Below are positions 1-7,797 of a stretch of DNA of 64,000 bases, one piece after another (within the stretch, counting starts at the first letter, position 1; the number at the start of each line of letters is the position of its first letter). Where the stretch lies: positions 1 to 64,000 of the forward strand of contig NZ_JOFZ01000006.1 in the NCBI RefSeq assembly GCF_000721265.1. The letters run 5' to 3'. A program made the position numbers and the translations under genes. The stretch is from Streptomyces sp. NRRL F-5126. Its GTDB lineage: Bacteria > Actinomycetota > Actinomycetes > Streptomycetales > Streptomycetaceae. The notes under the pieces are model-generated. The model did not search any database. It was not told the origin of the DNA and worked only from the letters and a program-made list of their open reading frames with translations.

Positions 1-52
1 ACCCGATGCTTCCTCGACAGTCGCATCCTTGCAGCTCAGCGGCACCTTTCTG

Positions 53-742
53 CTACCAGGGCATCAGCTCAACCAATTCCGCTGAATAGTCGAGGTTGGT
101 ATACGGCTGAGCTGACTGGTCCGGATTCGGCGCCGAGGTGTTGGGGTTGGGCAGCGTCAGGTCAACGGGCATGCTGACGTGGAAGCGCGCCCAGGGCGAC
201 CACGACGTCTCGTACAGGCCGCTGTCCTTGGCGTAGGCAGACGTGTGGAAGACGTAGTCGCCGTTCGGCTTCAGCCGTCCGGCCCCCACGGTCACGGAGG
301 CAGTGGAACCGGACTTGACGAAGTCGGATACCAGGACGCCGTATTGGTTGTCGCTGATGGCCACCTGGGTCTTGGGGTTCCCCGACGAGTCGGCGGTCCA
401 CACCTCGAAGGTGAGGTTGGCCGTGCTGCCATCCGCGTCGGTCACGGTGTTGCTCAGCTTGACCTCGGGCGTGCTGACCTGCCAGACGCCTGAGGCGTCC
501 TTCTTGCCAGGTCCGGCCGAGGGGTTCTTGCCCGACACCGGCCGCGACGCTGCGGCCAGTGATTTCATCGCGGGCCCGGCGGCGGGCCGGGTCGACGGCG
601 CGGCGTACGGATTCTGGTTGCGGTCAAACCCACCGCCGTCGGCTGCTGTCGCGGTGGCCACCCCGGACCCCAGGAACAGGAGCGTTGCGACGCCGACGGT
701 TATTCGGCGAAGGATGGACTTTCTTCTGGATCTACCAGACAA
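53..742 (-). CDS. Predicted secreted protein, possible remnant of a large RHS/DNRLRE-type exoprotein
   Basis: Secreted protein of 229 residues with no recognised function. The start is read as TTG at 742 because a GAAGGGA ribosome site lies just upstream and the protein then opens with a textbook Sec signal: a basic stretch (RSRRK), a hydrophobic core (VGVATLLFLGSG) and an Ala-rich cleavage area near residue 32. An in-frame ATG at 820 would put 26 extra residues before the signal. The mature part starts with an Asn/Pro/Ala-rich linker (RNQNPYAAP) and continues into a beta-sandwich-like segment (VTDADG, FEVWT, SWSPWARFHV). That wording recalls the N-terminal segment of very large secreted actinomycete proteins. 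Those exceed 1000 residues, so this could be a stand-alone remnant. The stop is 52 bases from the window edge, so what follows is not visible. Confidence 0.6.
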   Translation of the reverse strand: MSGRSRRKSILRRITVGVATLLFLGSGVATATAADGGGFDRNQNPYAAPSTRPAAGPAMKSLAAASRPVSGKNPSAGPGKKDASGVWQVSTPEVKLSNTVTDADGSTANLTFEVWTADSSGNPKTQVAISDNQYGVLVSDFVKSGSTASVTVGAGRLKPNGDYVFHTSAYAKDSGLYETSWSPWARFHVSMPVDLTLPNPNTSAPNPDQSAQPYTNLDYSAELVELMPW

Positions 743-1069
743 GATCTTTCCCTTCTCGACCTGCGGCTCGTGTCCGATGCCGCCGCACCTTCCTATAACG
801 CCGAGTACATGACAAGCCATCAGGTAAATCTCATCGAACCGGACAAGGCACCCAACTGAACTGTGATCATCTCCACGGTTTGGCCACGGTTGTACGCCCG
901 TACGTGAAGGACCTGTGGTGATGCACTGCGCGGCACCCCGGTCGGCGGGAGTTGCGAGTTCGGGGCTACACCGACCGGGTCAGCGTTGCGAGGTACTCGG
1001 ACGCGGTTGCGGCGCAAGGACGCAGTCGCCCATCGCCTACGTCACGGCCGCTCCGCACGTCGCGACGTA
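743..1069. other. Intergenic region, nothing recognised
   Basis: About 330 bases lie between two minus-strand genes. They hold the presumed promoter of the secreted protein gene and the tail of the next transcript. The short frames crossing it show no family resemblance. I see no strong hairpin. Confidence 0.4.
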
Positions 1070-1411
1070 TTACCGCTCCGGAAGGGGAGGCCGTTCGGCA
1101 GGGTGGCTGCGGCGCCAGACGACTTCCACACCGTGCTCCTCACAGTAGGCGCCGTGCTCGTCCTCGATGGGGAAGTCGTGTCCGTATCCGCCTTTGAAGC
1201 ACTGCATGCGTCGCCGCTCACTCACCCGGCCGCCGCCATTCCGGCGCACGAACTCGTCCAAGGACAGCTCGTCGACGGGCTTCAAGCCATGCAGGTCACG
1301 GCACGAGGAACAGGCGTACTCCCCATAGCCGCTGGGTTCGCTGACGCCGACCAGCTTGAGGCTGTCGGCGGACCCTTCGTGCCAGTGGCACCAGCCGAAG
1401 CAGGCAGTCAT
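1070..1411 (-). CDS. Small conserved hypothetical protein, Cys/His-rich
   Basis: Protein of 113 residues, function unknown. It is rich in Cys and His (ACFGWCHWH at residues 3-11, ACSSC near 33-37, later QCFKGG and YCEEHG), which suggests metal binding, possibly zinc. That is inference from composition only. The ATG at 1411 overlaps the TGA of the preceding gene in an ATGA junction, so the two small genes are probably translated together from a promoter near 1606-1788. Proteins of this look are common in Streptomyces beside HTH/TPR regulators, which fits the divergent gene at 1789. Confidence 0.6.
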   Translation of the reverse strand: MTACFGWCHWHEGSADSLKLVGVSEPSGYGEYACSSCRDLHGLKPVDELSLDEFVRRNGGGRVSERRRMQCFKGGYGHDFPIEDEHGAYCEEHGVEVVWRRSHPAERPPLPER

Positions 1412-1605
1412 GACGCACCGCCAGGGAGGCAGCCGCGGTGGGCACGGGGAAAGATCCGGATTCCATCGATGTCGAGACGCACACCGAGGTCGACGGCACT
1501 CCCCGTGGACACGGGCATGTCGCAGTAGGCGCAGGCACCACCGCGGCGTTGCTCGGTCGTCAGAGACGGTGAATCCAAGGACGAGTGGTCTGCCGTGAGG
1601 TCCAT
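1408..1605 (-). CDS. Small hypothetical protein with CxxC motif
   Basis: A 65-residue protein of unknown function. The ATG at 1605 follows a good ribosome site (GGGAGCTGAGGT). It contains a CAYC pair at about residues 26-29 and a further Cys near the C terminus (HRGCLPGG), so a small zinc-ribbon-like fold is possible. It overlaps the next gene by four bases (ATGA), indicating translational coupling. The pair is divergent from the HTH regulator at 1789 and may be regulated by it. That is inference from position. Confidence 0.55.
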   Translation of the reverse strand: MDLTADHSSLDSPSLTTEQRRGGACAYCDMPVSTGSAVDLGVRLDIDGIRIFPRAHRGCLPGGAS

Positions 1606-1788
1606 ACCTCAGCTCCCTTGATCGGCTGTCGAGTCAAGGCCTCAACTTTGGCCCTGAATACGAGAGCATTCGAGGACTTCCAGAGGACTCATCAGGAGGG
1701 AAAACAGGGCCTTCTGTCACACATTCGCGCACAGATCGGCATACGCAAGGACTTTCAGGGAACACTGATAGCGACTCAGGAGGTGACC
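1606..1788. promoter_or_regulatory. Divergent promoter region
   Basis: About 180 bases separate the minus-strand pair of small genes from the plus-strand HTH regulator, so both promoters must lie here. The plus-strand side ends in a strong ribosome site (AGGAGGTGACC) directly before the ATG at 1789. I could not assign reliable -35/-10 hexamers. Confidence 0.4.
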
Positions 1789-3009
1789 ATGGCACGCCCC
1801 GCAGGCAACCATCAGCTCAAGGCAGCCCGCGTAGCCGCCGGATACGCATCACAACAGGCCCTCGCCGACGCACTCGGGGTCGGCGTCCGGCAAGTTCGTC
1901 GCTGGGAGTCCGACTCCCCGCCTTGGCCCCAGGCCGAGTTGCAGCAGGCCCTGGTCCGTGTCCTCGGGCAGGAGCTCCACGCCCTGGGCTTTCTTCCCCC
2001 TGCCACGGTTCCGGCTATCGGGCCCCGCACGCCCGCAACCGTGGCAGCCGTCGGACTCGCCGCAGTTCCCGCGCAGGCCCCCGCCAGGATGCAGCCAGCG
2101 ACAGTAGCCGCCGATTACGGCGCTGTCATCCGAGCGCACCGTCGCCTGTACTGGTCCGTCGCACCGTCCACCCTCCACCCGACCGCCGCCGCGCACGCCA
2201 GTCTCGGCCGCACCCTGCTCACCGAGACCGCAGGGCAGACCAGAGTGCAGATCGCCGCCGGCCTGGCAGAGACCTTGCTGCTCGTCGGTCGGATCGAGTT
2301 CTTCGATCTCTACGAGCCCGGCGCCGCTGACGCCACCTGGCTACGAGCGCTGCAAGCCGCAGGACAGGCCGACGACCATCTCCTCGGGGCGGCCGTTCTC
2401 GCACACACGGCGTTCGTACCCGGCTGGGCCGGAGACCATGAGGCCGCCGCGGAACGCATGGTGGCCGCGCGAACCTACGCCCGTCGCGGCCAGGCCACTG
2501 CCGTGTTCCTCGCGTGGCTGGACGCCGTCGAAGCGGAATGCGAGGTCCGCAGCGACCGCCCGCGCACGGCGTTGAACCTGATCGGGCATGCTGAAGACAT
2601 CCTCGCCCGCGGCGACGAGCAGCGGCCCCCGGAGTGGTTCGACTGGTTCAACCCCGTCCGCTTGGCAGCGTTCAAAGGCAACGTGCAGCTCAAGGCCGGG
2701 CATCTGCCACAGGCCCGTGAGGCCCTGGCGGGCGCGCTCGAAGCGCTCGACCCGGCGGAGGAGAAGCAGGCAAGCGTACTGCTCGGAGACCTCGCCGCCG
2801 TAGAGGCTGCGGCCGGACACCCGGACGAGGCCTGCGCGTACGCCGCGCGAGCGCTGGATCAGTTGGAGCGCACCTGGTATGCGGTCGGGATGGACCGGGT
2901 GCGCGCCGTGCGCCGAGCTCTGGTGCCGCATCAACAGAACCGTTGTGTACGTGATCTGGACGACCGGCTGTACGGCTGGCAGACGACCGTCAGCGCCCTC
3001 GCTCGTTGA
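1789..3009 (+). CDS. HTH (XRE-type) transcriptional regulator with C-terminal TPR-like helices
   Basis: Regulator of 406 residues. Residues 9-45 form an XRE-like helix-turn-helix (LKAARVAAGY, QQALADALGV, VRQVRRWESD). A Pro/Ala-rich hinge of about 60 residues follows, then a long all-helical region with Ala/Leu periodicity (AEDILARGDE, AYAARALDQLE) that reads like TPR-type repeats. This layout is typical of actinomycete regulators that bind a peptide or a partner protein through the TPR part. The start at 1789 is chosen for its AGGAGGTGA ribosome site and because the HTH begins directly after it. The upstream in-frame extension has no family character. It overlaps the convergent HAD gene by 20 bases at the 3' end. 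Target genes are unknown; the divergent pair at 1070-1605 is the obvious candidate. Confidence 0.75.
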   Translation: MARPAGNHQLKAARVAAGYASQQALADALGVGVRQVRRWESDSPPWPQAELQQALVRVLGQELHALGFLPPATVPAIGPRTPATVAAVGLAAVPAQAPARMQPATVAADYGAVIRAHRRLYWSVAPSTLHPTAAAHASLGRTLLTETAGQTRVQIAAGLAETLLLVGRIEFFDLYEPGAADATWLRALQAAGQADDHLLGAAVLAHTAFVPGWAGDHEAAAERMVAARTYARRGQATAVFLAWLDAVEAECEVRSDRPRTALNLIGHAEDILARGDEQRPPEWFDWFNPVRLAAFKGNVQLKAGHLPQAREALAGALEALDPAEEKQASVLLGDLAAVEAAAGHPDEACAYAARALDQLERTWYAVGMDRVRAVRRALVPHQQNRCVRDLDDRLYGWQTTVSALAR

Positions 3010-3652
3010 ACCACCCGACCCGTGGAGACAGTTCGAGGAGGCTCTCCACCCGGAAAGTGGGGAGCCTCCTCGCGTCTTCGTTGTCCCACTGGATCGTGGC
3101 CCACGGGCCACGGCGTACCAACGCGGTGCGCATTCCCGCCGCGGTGGCAGGTGCGAGGTCGTTGTCGACGCGGTCACCGACGTAGAGGATCTCGCCCGGC
3201 TCGGCGGGGACAGCCGCGGCGACGCGCTCGAAGAACGCGGCGTCGGGCTTCGACGCGCCCCAGTCGTCCGAGGTGCCGATCAGGTCGACGTCCTGGGTGA
3301 ACAGTTCCCGCAGGATGCGCCCGGCGCGGACGGTCTGGTTGCCGGCGATGGCAAGCCACAACCCGTCCGCGCGCAGAGTTCGCAAGGCGTCGCGGACATC
3401 CCGGTAGAGGTCCTCTTCGCCGAAGTGCTCGGGCTGACCGGCAGCGGCCCGCTTGTCGCGCTCGGCGTAGAGGTCGAAGCCTGGCCGGAACTCCTGGAAC
3501 ACCTCGCGGTAGTCGCGGCCCTGGGCGATGACGGCGCCGAACATGGCGTGGAAGGTGTGTCGGGGGACACCGAGCCAGTCGGCCCAGGTGCCGTACTCCC
3601 TCGTCTCGTCCACGAGGCACTCACCAACGTCGAAGACCACTGCGCGGATCAT
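2990..3652 (-). CDS. HAD-superfamily hydrolase
   Basis: Cytosolic HAD hydrolase of 220 residues, probably a small-molecule phosphatase; the substrate cannot be read from sequence. Motif I is FDVGECLVDE at residues 7-16, in which the second Asp of the usual DxD is Glu-Cys (DVGEC). Motif II is the Gly-Asn of LAIAGNQT, motif III is the Lys of WGASKPD, and motif IV is YVGDRVDND. The replaced second Asp, normally the acid/base residue, makes ordinary phosphatase chemistry less certain, though DxGxx variants occur in this superfamily. Length fits the HAD-IA class. It converges on the HTH regulator and its 3' end overlaps that gene by 20 bases. Confidence 0.8.
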   Translation of the reverse strand: MIRAVVFDVGECLVDETREYGTWADWLGVPRHTFHAMFGAVIAQGRDYREVFQEFRPGFDLYAERDKRAAAGQPEHFGEEDLYRDVRDALRTLRADGLWLAIAGNQTVRAGRILRELFTQDVDLIGTSDDWGASKPDAAFFERVAAAVPAEPGEILYVGDRVDNDLAPATAAGMRTALVRRGPWATIQWDNEDARRLPTFRVESLLELSPRVGWFNERGR

Positions 3653-3697
3653 GCCCGCATCGTAGAGGCGGGCGCCGGCGCAACCACAGGCACCCGC

Positions 3698-5833
3698 TCA
3701 GGCCAGGCCCAGCGAGCGCTTGAGGAAGTCGAGCTGCAACAGCAGCAGGTTCTCCGCGATTTCCTCCTGCGGCGTCATGTGCGTCGCGCCCGTCAGCGGG
3801 AGCACCTCGTGCGGCCTGCCCGCTTCCAGCAGTGCCGTGGACAGCCGCAGCGAGTGCGCGACCACGACGTTGTCGTCCGCGAGGCCGTGGATGATCATCA
3901 TGGGGCGCGCGGGTTCCGCGGCGAGCGACAGGCCCTTGTCGGTGATCAGCGAGTTGCGCGCGTACACCTCCGGGTTCTCGTTCGGGTCGCCGAGGTAGCG
4001 CTCCTGGTAGTGCGAGTCGTAGAGCCGCAGGTCGGTGACCGGCGCGCCGACGACGGCTGCGTGGAAGACGTCGGGCCTGCGCAGCACGGCGAGCGCCGAG
4101 AGGAAGCCGCCGCCCGACCAGCCGCGCACGGCGACCCTGCCGAGGTCGAGCGGGAAGTCCTCGGCCAGCGCCTGGAGCGCGGCCACCTGGTCCTCCAGGA
4201 TGACCGCCGCCATCTCGTCCTTGATGGACTTCTCCCACTCGGGGCTGCGGCCCGGCGTGCCCCGGCCGTCCGGCCTGATCACGGCGAACCCCTGGTCCGC
4301 GAACCACTGGGAGGTCAGGTGCGCGTGGTGCGAGGCGACCGCACGCTGGGCGTGCGGGAAGCCGTAGGGGTCGAGGAGTACCGGCAGGCTGCCCTGCGAC
4401 GCGTCGTAGCCGGTGGGCAGCAGCACGGCGGTGGGGATGCGCCGCTCCCCCGCCTCGACCAGCCGGAAGCGCCCGGTGAGCACCGGTTCCTGCGCGTACG
4501 AGACGACCTCCACGGGCGGCCTGCCCTCCCGCACGACGGCCACCGCGGGGCCCTCGGGTCCCGGTCCCGCCGTCCGCAGGAGCGTGGACTGCCCGCCGCG
4601 TACGGCCGTGTGCAGGCCGGGACCCTCCGAGACGCGCCGGACGCCGAGTTCGTTGACGCGGTAGACGTGCACCTCGCCGGTCTCGGGGTCCTCGGCCTCC
4701 GGCCCCGCGGAGGCCGAGACGAGGATGTCGCGCACGTCGATGTCGAGCACGGCGCGTACGTGCAACTGCCCGCCCGTCAGCGCCCTGTCCCCCACGACCA
4801 GGACGCGCGCGCCGCCCTCGTCCGCGATGCGCACGAGCCTGCCGTCCGGCGCCCAGGCCGGCACGCCGTCGTGCAGTTCGAGCCAGCGCGCGTCCTCGTC
4901 CTCGTGCACGAGGCGGGTCTCGCCCGAGGCGGTGTTGACCGCCAGGTACCGGTGGTGCTTCTGGTCCCTCGACTGGACGAGCAGCAGCGGCGCGCCCGAC
5001 TGCGACCAGTGCACGCGCGCGAGGTACGGAAAGCGCGCCCTGTCCCACACCACCTCGGTGCGCTCGCCCGCCAGGCCCATGAGGAAGAGCGTCACGTCCG
5101 CGATGGGCGTGCCCGCGGCCGGGTACGGCACGGAGGCGGGCGGCTGGTCGGGGTGTGCCGGGTCGGAGATCCACCACCTGCGGACCTTCGCGGTGTCCAC
5201 GCGCGCGACGAGCAGCCGGTCCGACTCTGGGGACCACCAGAAGCCGCGCGTGCGCTCCATCTCCTCGGCCGCGACGAACTCGGCAACCCCGTAGGCGACC
5301 TCGTCCTTCTCGGGCGACGCGATCTCCCGGTCGCCCGAGCCGTCCGCCCCGGCCACGCGCAGCGCCCCGCGCGTCACGTAGGCGACGCGGCTGCCGTCGG
5401 GGGAGAGCCGGGGGTCGATGACCGGTCCCGGGGCGTCGAGCTCACGCACCAGGGGCTCCGTGAGGGACGCGGTGAACAGGCGGCCCGACAGGGCGAAGAC
5501 GGCCGTCTCGGCGGCCGCGTCGACCGCGTAGCCGACGATCCCGGCCGAGCCCTCCCTGGTCCGCTCGCGCCGGGCGCGCTCCTGCGCGGACAGGTGCTCC
5601 GGCGCGCCGCCGAGCAGCGCGGCCGGGTCCGCGGCGATCCGCTCGCGCGGGCCGCCCGGCGCCGCCAGGTCGAGCACCCACAGCCGGTTCACCCGGTCGG
5701 TGCCTCCTGAGGACCGCAGGAAGGCCACCCGCGCCCCGTCGGGCGAGACCGCGAACGCGCGCGGGGCGCCGAGCGTGAACCTCTGGGTCACCGCGTGCTG
5801 ACGCGGGAAGGAAAGCTGGTCCGTCGTGGTCAT
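3698..5833 (-). CDS. S9-family prolyl oligopeptidase / dipeptidyl-peptidase IV-like enzyme
   Basis: Serine peptidase of 711 residues. The N-terminal half (about residues 35-440) is a beta-propeller of the DPPIV type, with repeated blade signatures such as AFAVSPDGARVAFLR and LSPDGSRVAYVTRG. The C-terminal half is an alpha/beta hydrolase with nucleophile Ser about 573 in GWSGGG, Asp in HGLADDNV about 653-654, and His about 685 in GATHMTP. The family cleaves short peptides, often after proline. There is no signal peptide, so it is probably cytosolic and may process imported oligopeptides. The start is ATG at 5833 (MTTTDQL); the longer frame upstream runs through the presumed promoter. It stands 45 bases from the HAD gene on the same strand. 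Confidence 0.88.
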   Translation of the reverse strand: MTTTDQLSFPRQHAVTQRFTLGAPRAFAVSPDGARVAFLRSSGGTDRVNRLWVLDLAAPGGPRERIAADPAALLGGAPEHLSAQERARRERTREGSAGIVGYAVDAAAETAVFALSGRLFTASLTEPLVRELDAPGPVIDPRLSPDGSRVAYVTRGALRVAGADGSGDREIASPEKDEVAYGVAEFVAAEEMERTRGFWWSPESDRLLVARVDTAKVRRWWISDPAHPDQPPASVPYPAAGTPIADVTLFLMGLAGERTEVVWDRARFPYLARVHWSQSGAPLLLVQSRDQKHHRYLAVNTASGETRLVHEDEDARWLELHDGVPAWAPDGRLVRIADEGGARVLVVGDRALTGGQLHVRAVLDIDVRDILVSASAGPEAEDPETGEVHVYRVNELGVRRVSEGPGLHTAVRGGQSTLLRTAGPGPEGPAVAVVREGRPPVEVVSYAQEPVLTGRFRLVEAGERRIPTAVLLPTGYDASQGSLPVLLDPYGFPHAQRAVASHHAHLTSQWFADQGFAVIRPDGRGTPGRSPEWEKSIKDEMAAVILEDQVAALQALAEDFPLDLGRVAVRGWSGGGFLSALAVLRRPDVFHAAVVGAPVTDLRLYDSHYQERYLGDPNENPEVYARNSLITDKGLSLAAEPARPMMIIHGLADDNVVVAHSLRLSTALLEAGRPHEVLPLTGATHMTPQEEIAENLLLLQLDFLKRSLGLA

Positions 5834-6021
5834 GACCGCGAATCTAGCGCCCCTGTGCGACAGGCGTGCGCCCCCGTCGTGCTGCCGTGCTCCGATCGAT
5901 GCGTTGGTACGGATAGTTATGATCCGTAGCGGTGGGTGGGTAGGAAACACCCGCCGGGCACATGCTGCCCGCGCTTTCCACCGACCAGGTCTCGACCAAC
6001 GCCCCGTGGAGGTGAACCACC

Positions 6022-6216
6022 GTGGTGCTCTCGATCTCGCTGGCGGTGCTGCTCGTGATCATCGTCGTCATGATGATCCGCAAGTCGGGGCTGAAGGCCG
6101 GACACGCGATCGTCTGCGCGCTGGCCGGCTTCTTCCTCGCGAGTTCGTCGGTTGCGCCGACGATCACCTCGCTGACGTCGAGCGTCGCGGGCATGATCGG
6201 GAACATCAAGTTCTGA
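6022..6216 (+). CDS. Small two-helix membrane protein
   Basis: A 64-residue hydrophobic protein starting with GTG at 6022 behind a GGAGGTGA ribosome site. An immediately following in-frame GTG at 6025 is an equally possible start. Residues 3-18 (LSISLAVLLVIIVVMM) and about 27-45 (HAIVCALAGFFLASSSVAP) are two membrane segments joined by a short basic loop. It looks like a small conserved actinomycete membrane protein. No function is known to me. It lies 60 bases upstream of mshB on the same strand and could share its transcript. Confidence 0.65.
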   Translation: MVLSISLAVLLVIIVVMMIRKSGLKAGHAIVCALAGFFLASSSVAPTITSLTSSVAGMIGNIKF

Positions 6217-6275
6217 CCGCCGCTTACGGCCACCGCCCCGGGGGCGCTGTCGGTGGCTGCTCGTAGTCTGGTGCC

Positions 6276-7193
6276 ATGACCGACCCGTCCGACCGCCGGC
6301 TGCTGCTCGTGCACGCGCATCCGGACGACGAAACGATCAACAACGGCGCCACCATGGCCAAGTACGCGGCCGAGGGCGCCGGCGTGACGCTGGTGACCTG
6401 CACCCTCGGCGAGGAGGGAGAGGTCATCCCGCCCGGGCTCGCACACCTCGCGGCCGACCGGGACGACACGCTCGGCGCGCACAGGATCGGCGAACTGGCC
6501 GCCGCGATGGAGGCGCTGGGCGTCACCGACCACCGCTTCCTCGGCGGCCCTGGACGCTTCCGCGACTCGGGCATGATGGGCCTCCCGCAGAACCACCGGG
6601 AGAACGCGTTCTGGCACGCGGAGGTCGACGCGGCGGCACCGTACCTGGTGGAGATCGTGCGGTCGGTCCGCCCGCAGGTCCTCGTCACGTACGACGACAA
6701 CGGCGGGTACGGGCACCCCGACCACATCCAGGCCCACCGGGTCGCGATGCGCGCGGCCGAGCTCGCCGCCGACGCGGGTTACCGCCAGGACCTGGGTCCG
6801 GCCCACACCATCGCGAAGGTGTACTGGAACCGCGTGCCGCGCTCGGCGGCGGAGGCCGGATTCGCCCGGCTGCGCGCCACCGGCACCCCCTTCCCCGGCG
6901 TCGCCGACGTGGCGGACGTACCGGGCGTGGTGGAGGACGCGAAGGTCACGGCGGCGATCGACGGCTCCGCGCACGCGCAGCGCAAGACGGCCGCGATGCG
7001 GGCACATGCGACCCAGATCGCGGTGGACGGCCCGTTCTTCGCCCTCTCCAACGATCTGGGCCAGCCGCTGTTCACGACCGAGTACTACGAGCTGGTGCGC
7101 GGCAAGGCGGGGGCGCGGCCCGGCGAGCGGGAGAGCGACCTGTTCTCCGGCGTGCAGCGCGCGGGGGCCGAGGACGAGGGGGCGGCCGCGTGA
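6276..7193 (+). CDS. mshB: N-acetyl-1-D-myo-inositol-2-amino-2-deoxy-alpha-D-glucopyranoside deacetylase
   Basis: Mycothiol biosynthesis enzyme of 305 residues. It removes the acetyl group from GlcNAc-inositol to give GlcN-Ins, to which MshC then adds cysteine. The zinc site is plain: HAHPDDE at residues 13-19 and a later GHPDH around residue 147, the two metal-binding clusters of the PIG-L/LmbE deacetylase fold. The surrounding wording ([24 protein letters not shown]) matches actinobacterial MshB rather than other LmbE proteins. The length is normal. The end overlaps the GTG of the next gene by four bases, so the small membrane protein that follows is probably co-translated. Confidence 0.93.
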   Translation: MTDPSDRRLLLVHAHPDDETINNGATMAKYAAEGAGVTLVTCTLGEEGEVIPPGLAHLAADRDDTLGAHRIGELAAAMEALGVTDHRFLGGPGRFRDSGMMGLPQNHRENAFWHAEVDAAAPYLVEIVRSVRPQVLVTYDDNGGYGHPDHIQAHRVAMRAAELAADAGYRQDLGPAHTIAKVYWNRVPRSAAEAGFARLRATGTPFPGVADVADVPGVVEDAKVTAAIDGSAHAQRKTAAMRAHATQIAVDGPFFALSNDLGQPLFTTEYYELVRGKAGARPGERESDLFSGVQRAGAEDEGAAA

Positions 7194-7600
7194 GCGGGAC
7201 GACGCGGCCGGGCGCCGCACCTGCGCAGCGGCCCGGGCCCGGCCGGGTGGCGGCGTACATCGGCCTGCTGGTGCTCGGCGCCGCGGTCGGCACGGCGGGC
7301 TCGCTGGTCCAGGGCGGCCTGTTCCCCGGGGGCCTCGTGCTCGCGCTGCTGGCGACGGCGGCGGTCTTCCTGGGCGGACGGCACGCCACCGGCAGCCAGT
7401 TGGGGCTCGGCTCGGCGGTCGTGGGCTGGGTGGTGTCCGTTATTCTGCTGAGCATGGGCCGCCCCGAGGGTGACGGTGTGTTCGCCGCCGGTATCGGTCC
7501 GCTCGTGTACCTGCTCGGCGGGATGGTGATCGCTGTGATCTGCGCCACTGTCTCGCGCCCCGCCGGTCCCGCCGCCCGGCCGGGGCCCAAGGGCGGCTGA
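7190..7600 (+). CDS. Small integral membrane protein, DUF6113-like
   Basis: Protein of 136 residues with four predicted membrane helices: [54 protein letters not shown] and [19 protein letters not shown]. It has short Pro/Gly-rich ends. The GTG start sits in the stop of mshB (GTGA), a tight coupling that Streptomyces genomes usually conserve at this position; I recall the family name as DUF6113. The role is unknown, and there is no motif for transport or catalysis. Confidence 0.75.
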   Translation: MSGTTRPGAAPAQRPGPGRVAAYIGLLVLGAAVGTAGSLVQGGLFPGGLVLALLATAAVFLGGRHATGSQLGLGSAVVGWVVSVILLSMGRPEGDGVFAAGIGPLVYLLGGMVIAVICATVSRPAGPAARPGPKGG

Positions 7601-7797
7601 GCACGGCAGTCGGCCGGTGAACCCGGTTCGCGGCCGCCGCACCGGACGGGTGGCTTCCCGCAGTCGCCGGGTACACGTCGGCCGAGGCCAGTATGGTGGT
7701 GCGCGCTCCGGCCGTCCCCCCGGCTTCCGGTACGGGAACCTGAACAACTGTGCACCAGCCGTACGAACATCGGCGGAGCCAACCGGGAGAACCTGCT

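Noticed and set aside
2879..5710. A 943-codon plus-strand frame opposite the HAD and S9 peptidase genes
   Set aside because: It is antisense to two genes with clear catalytic motifs; its translation is low-complexity Arg/Gly/Val/Asp, as expected from GC-rich codons read backwards.
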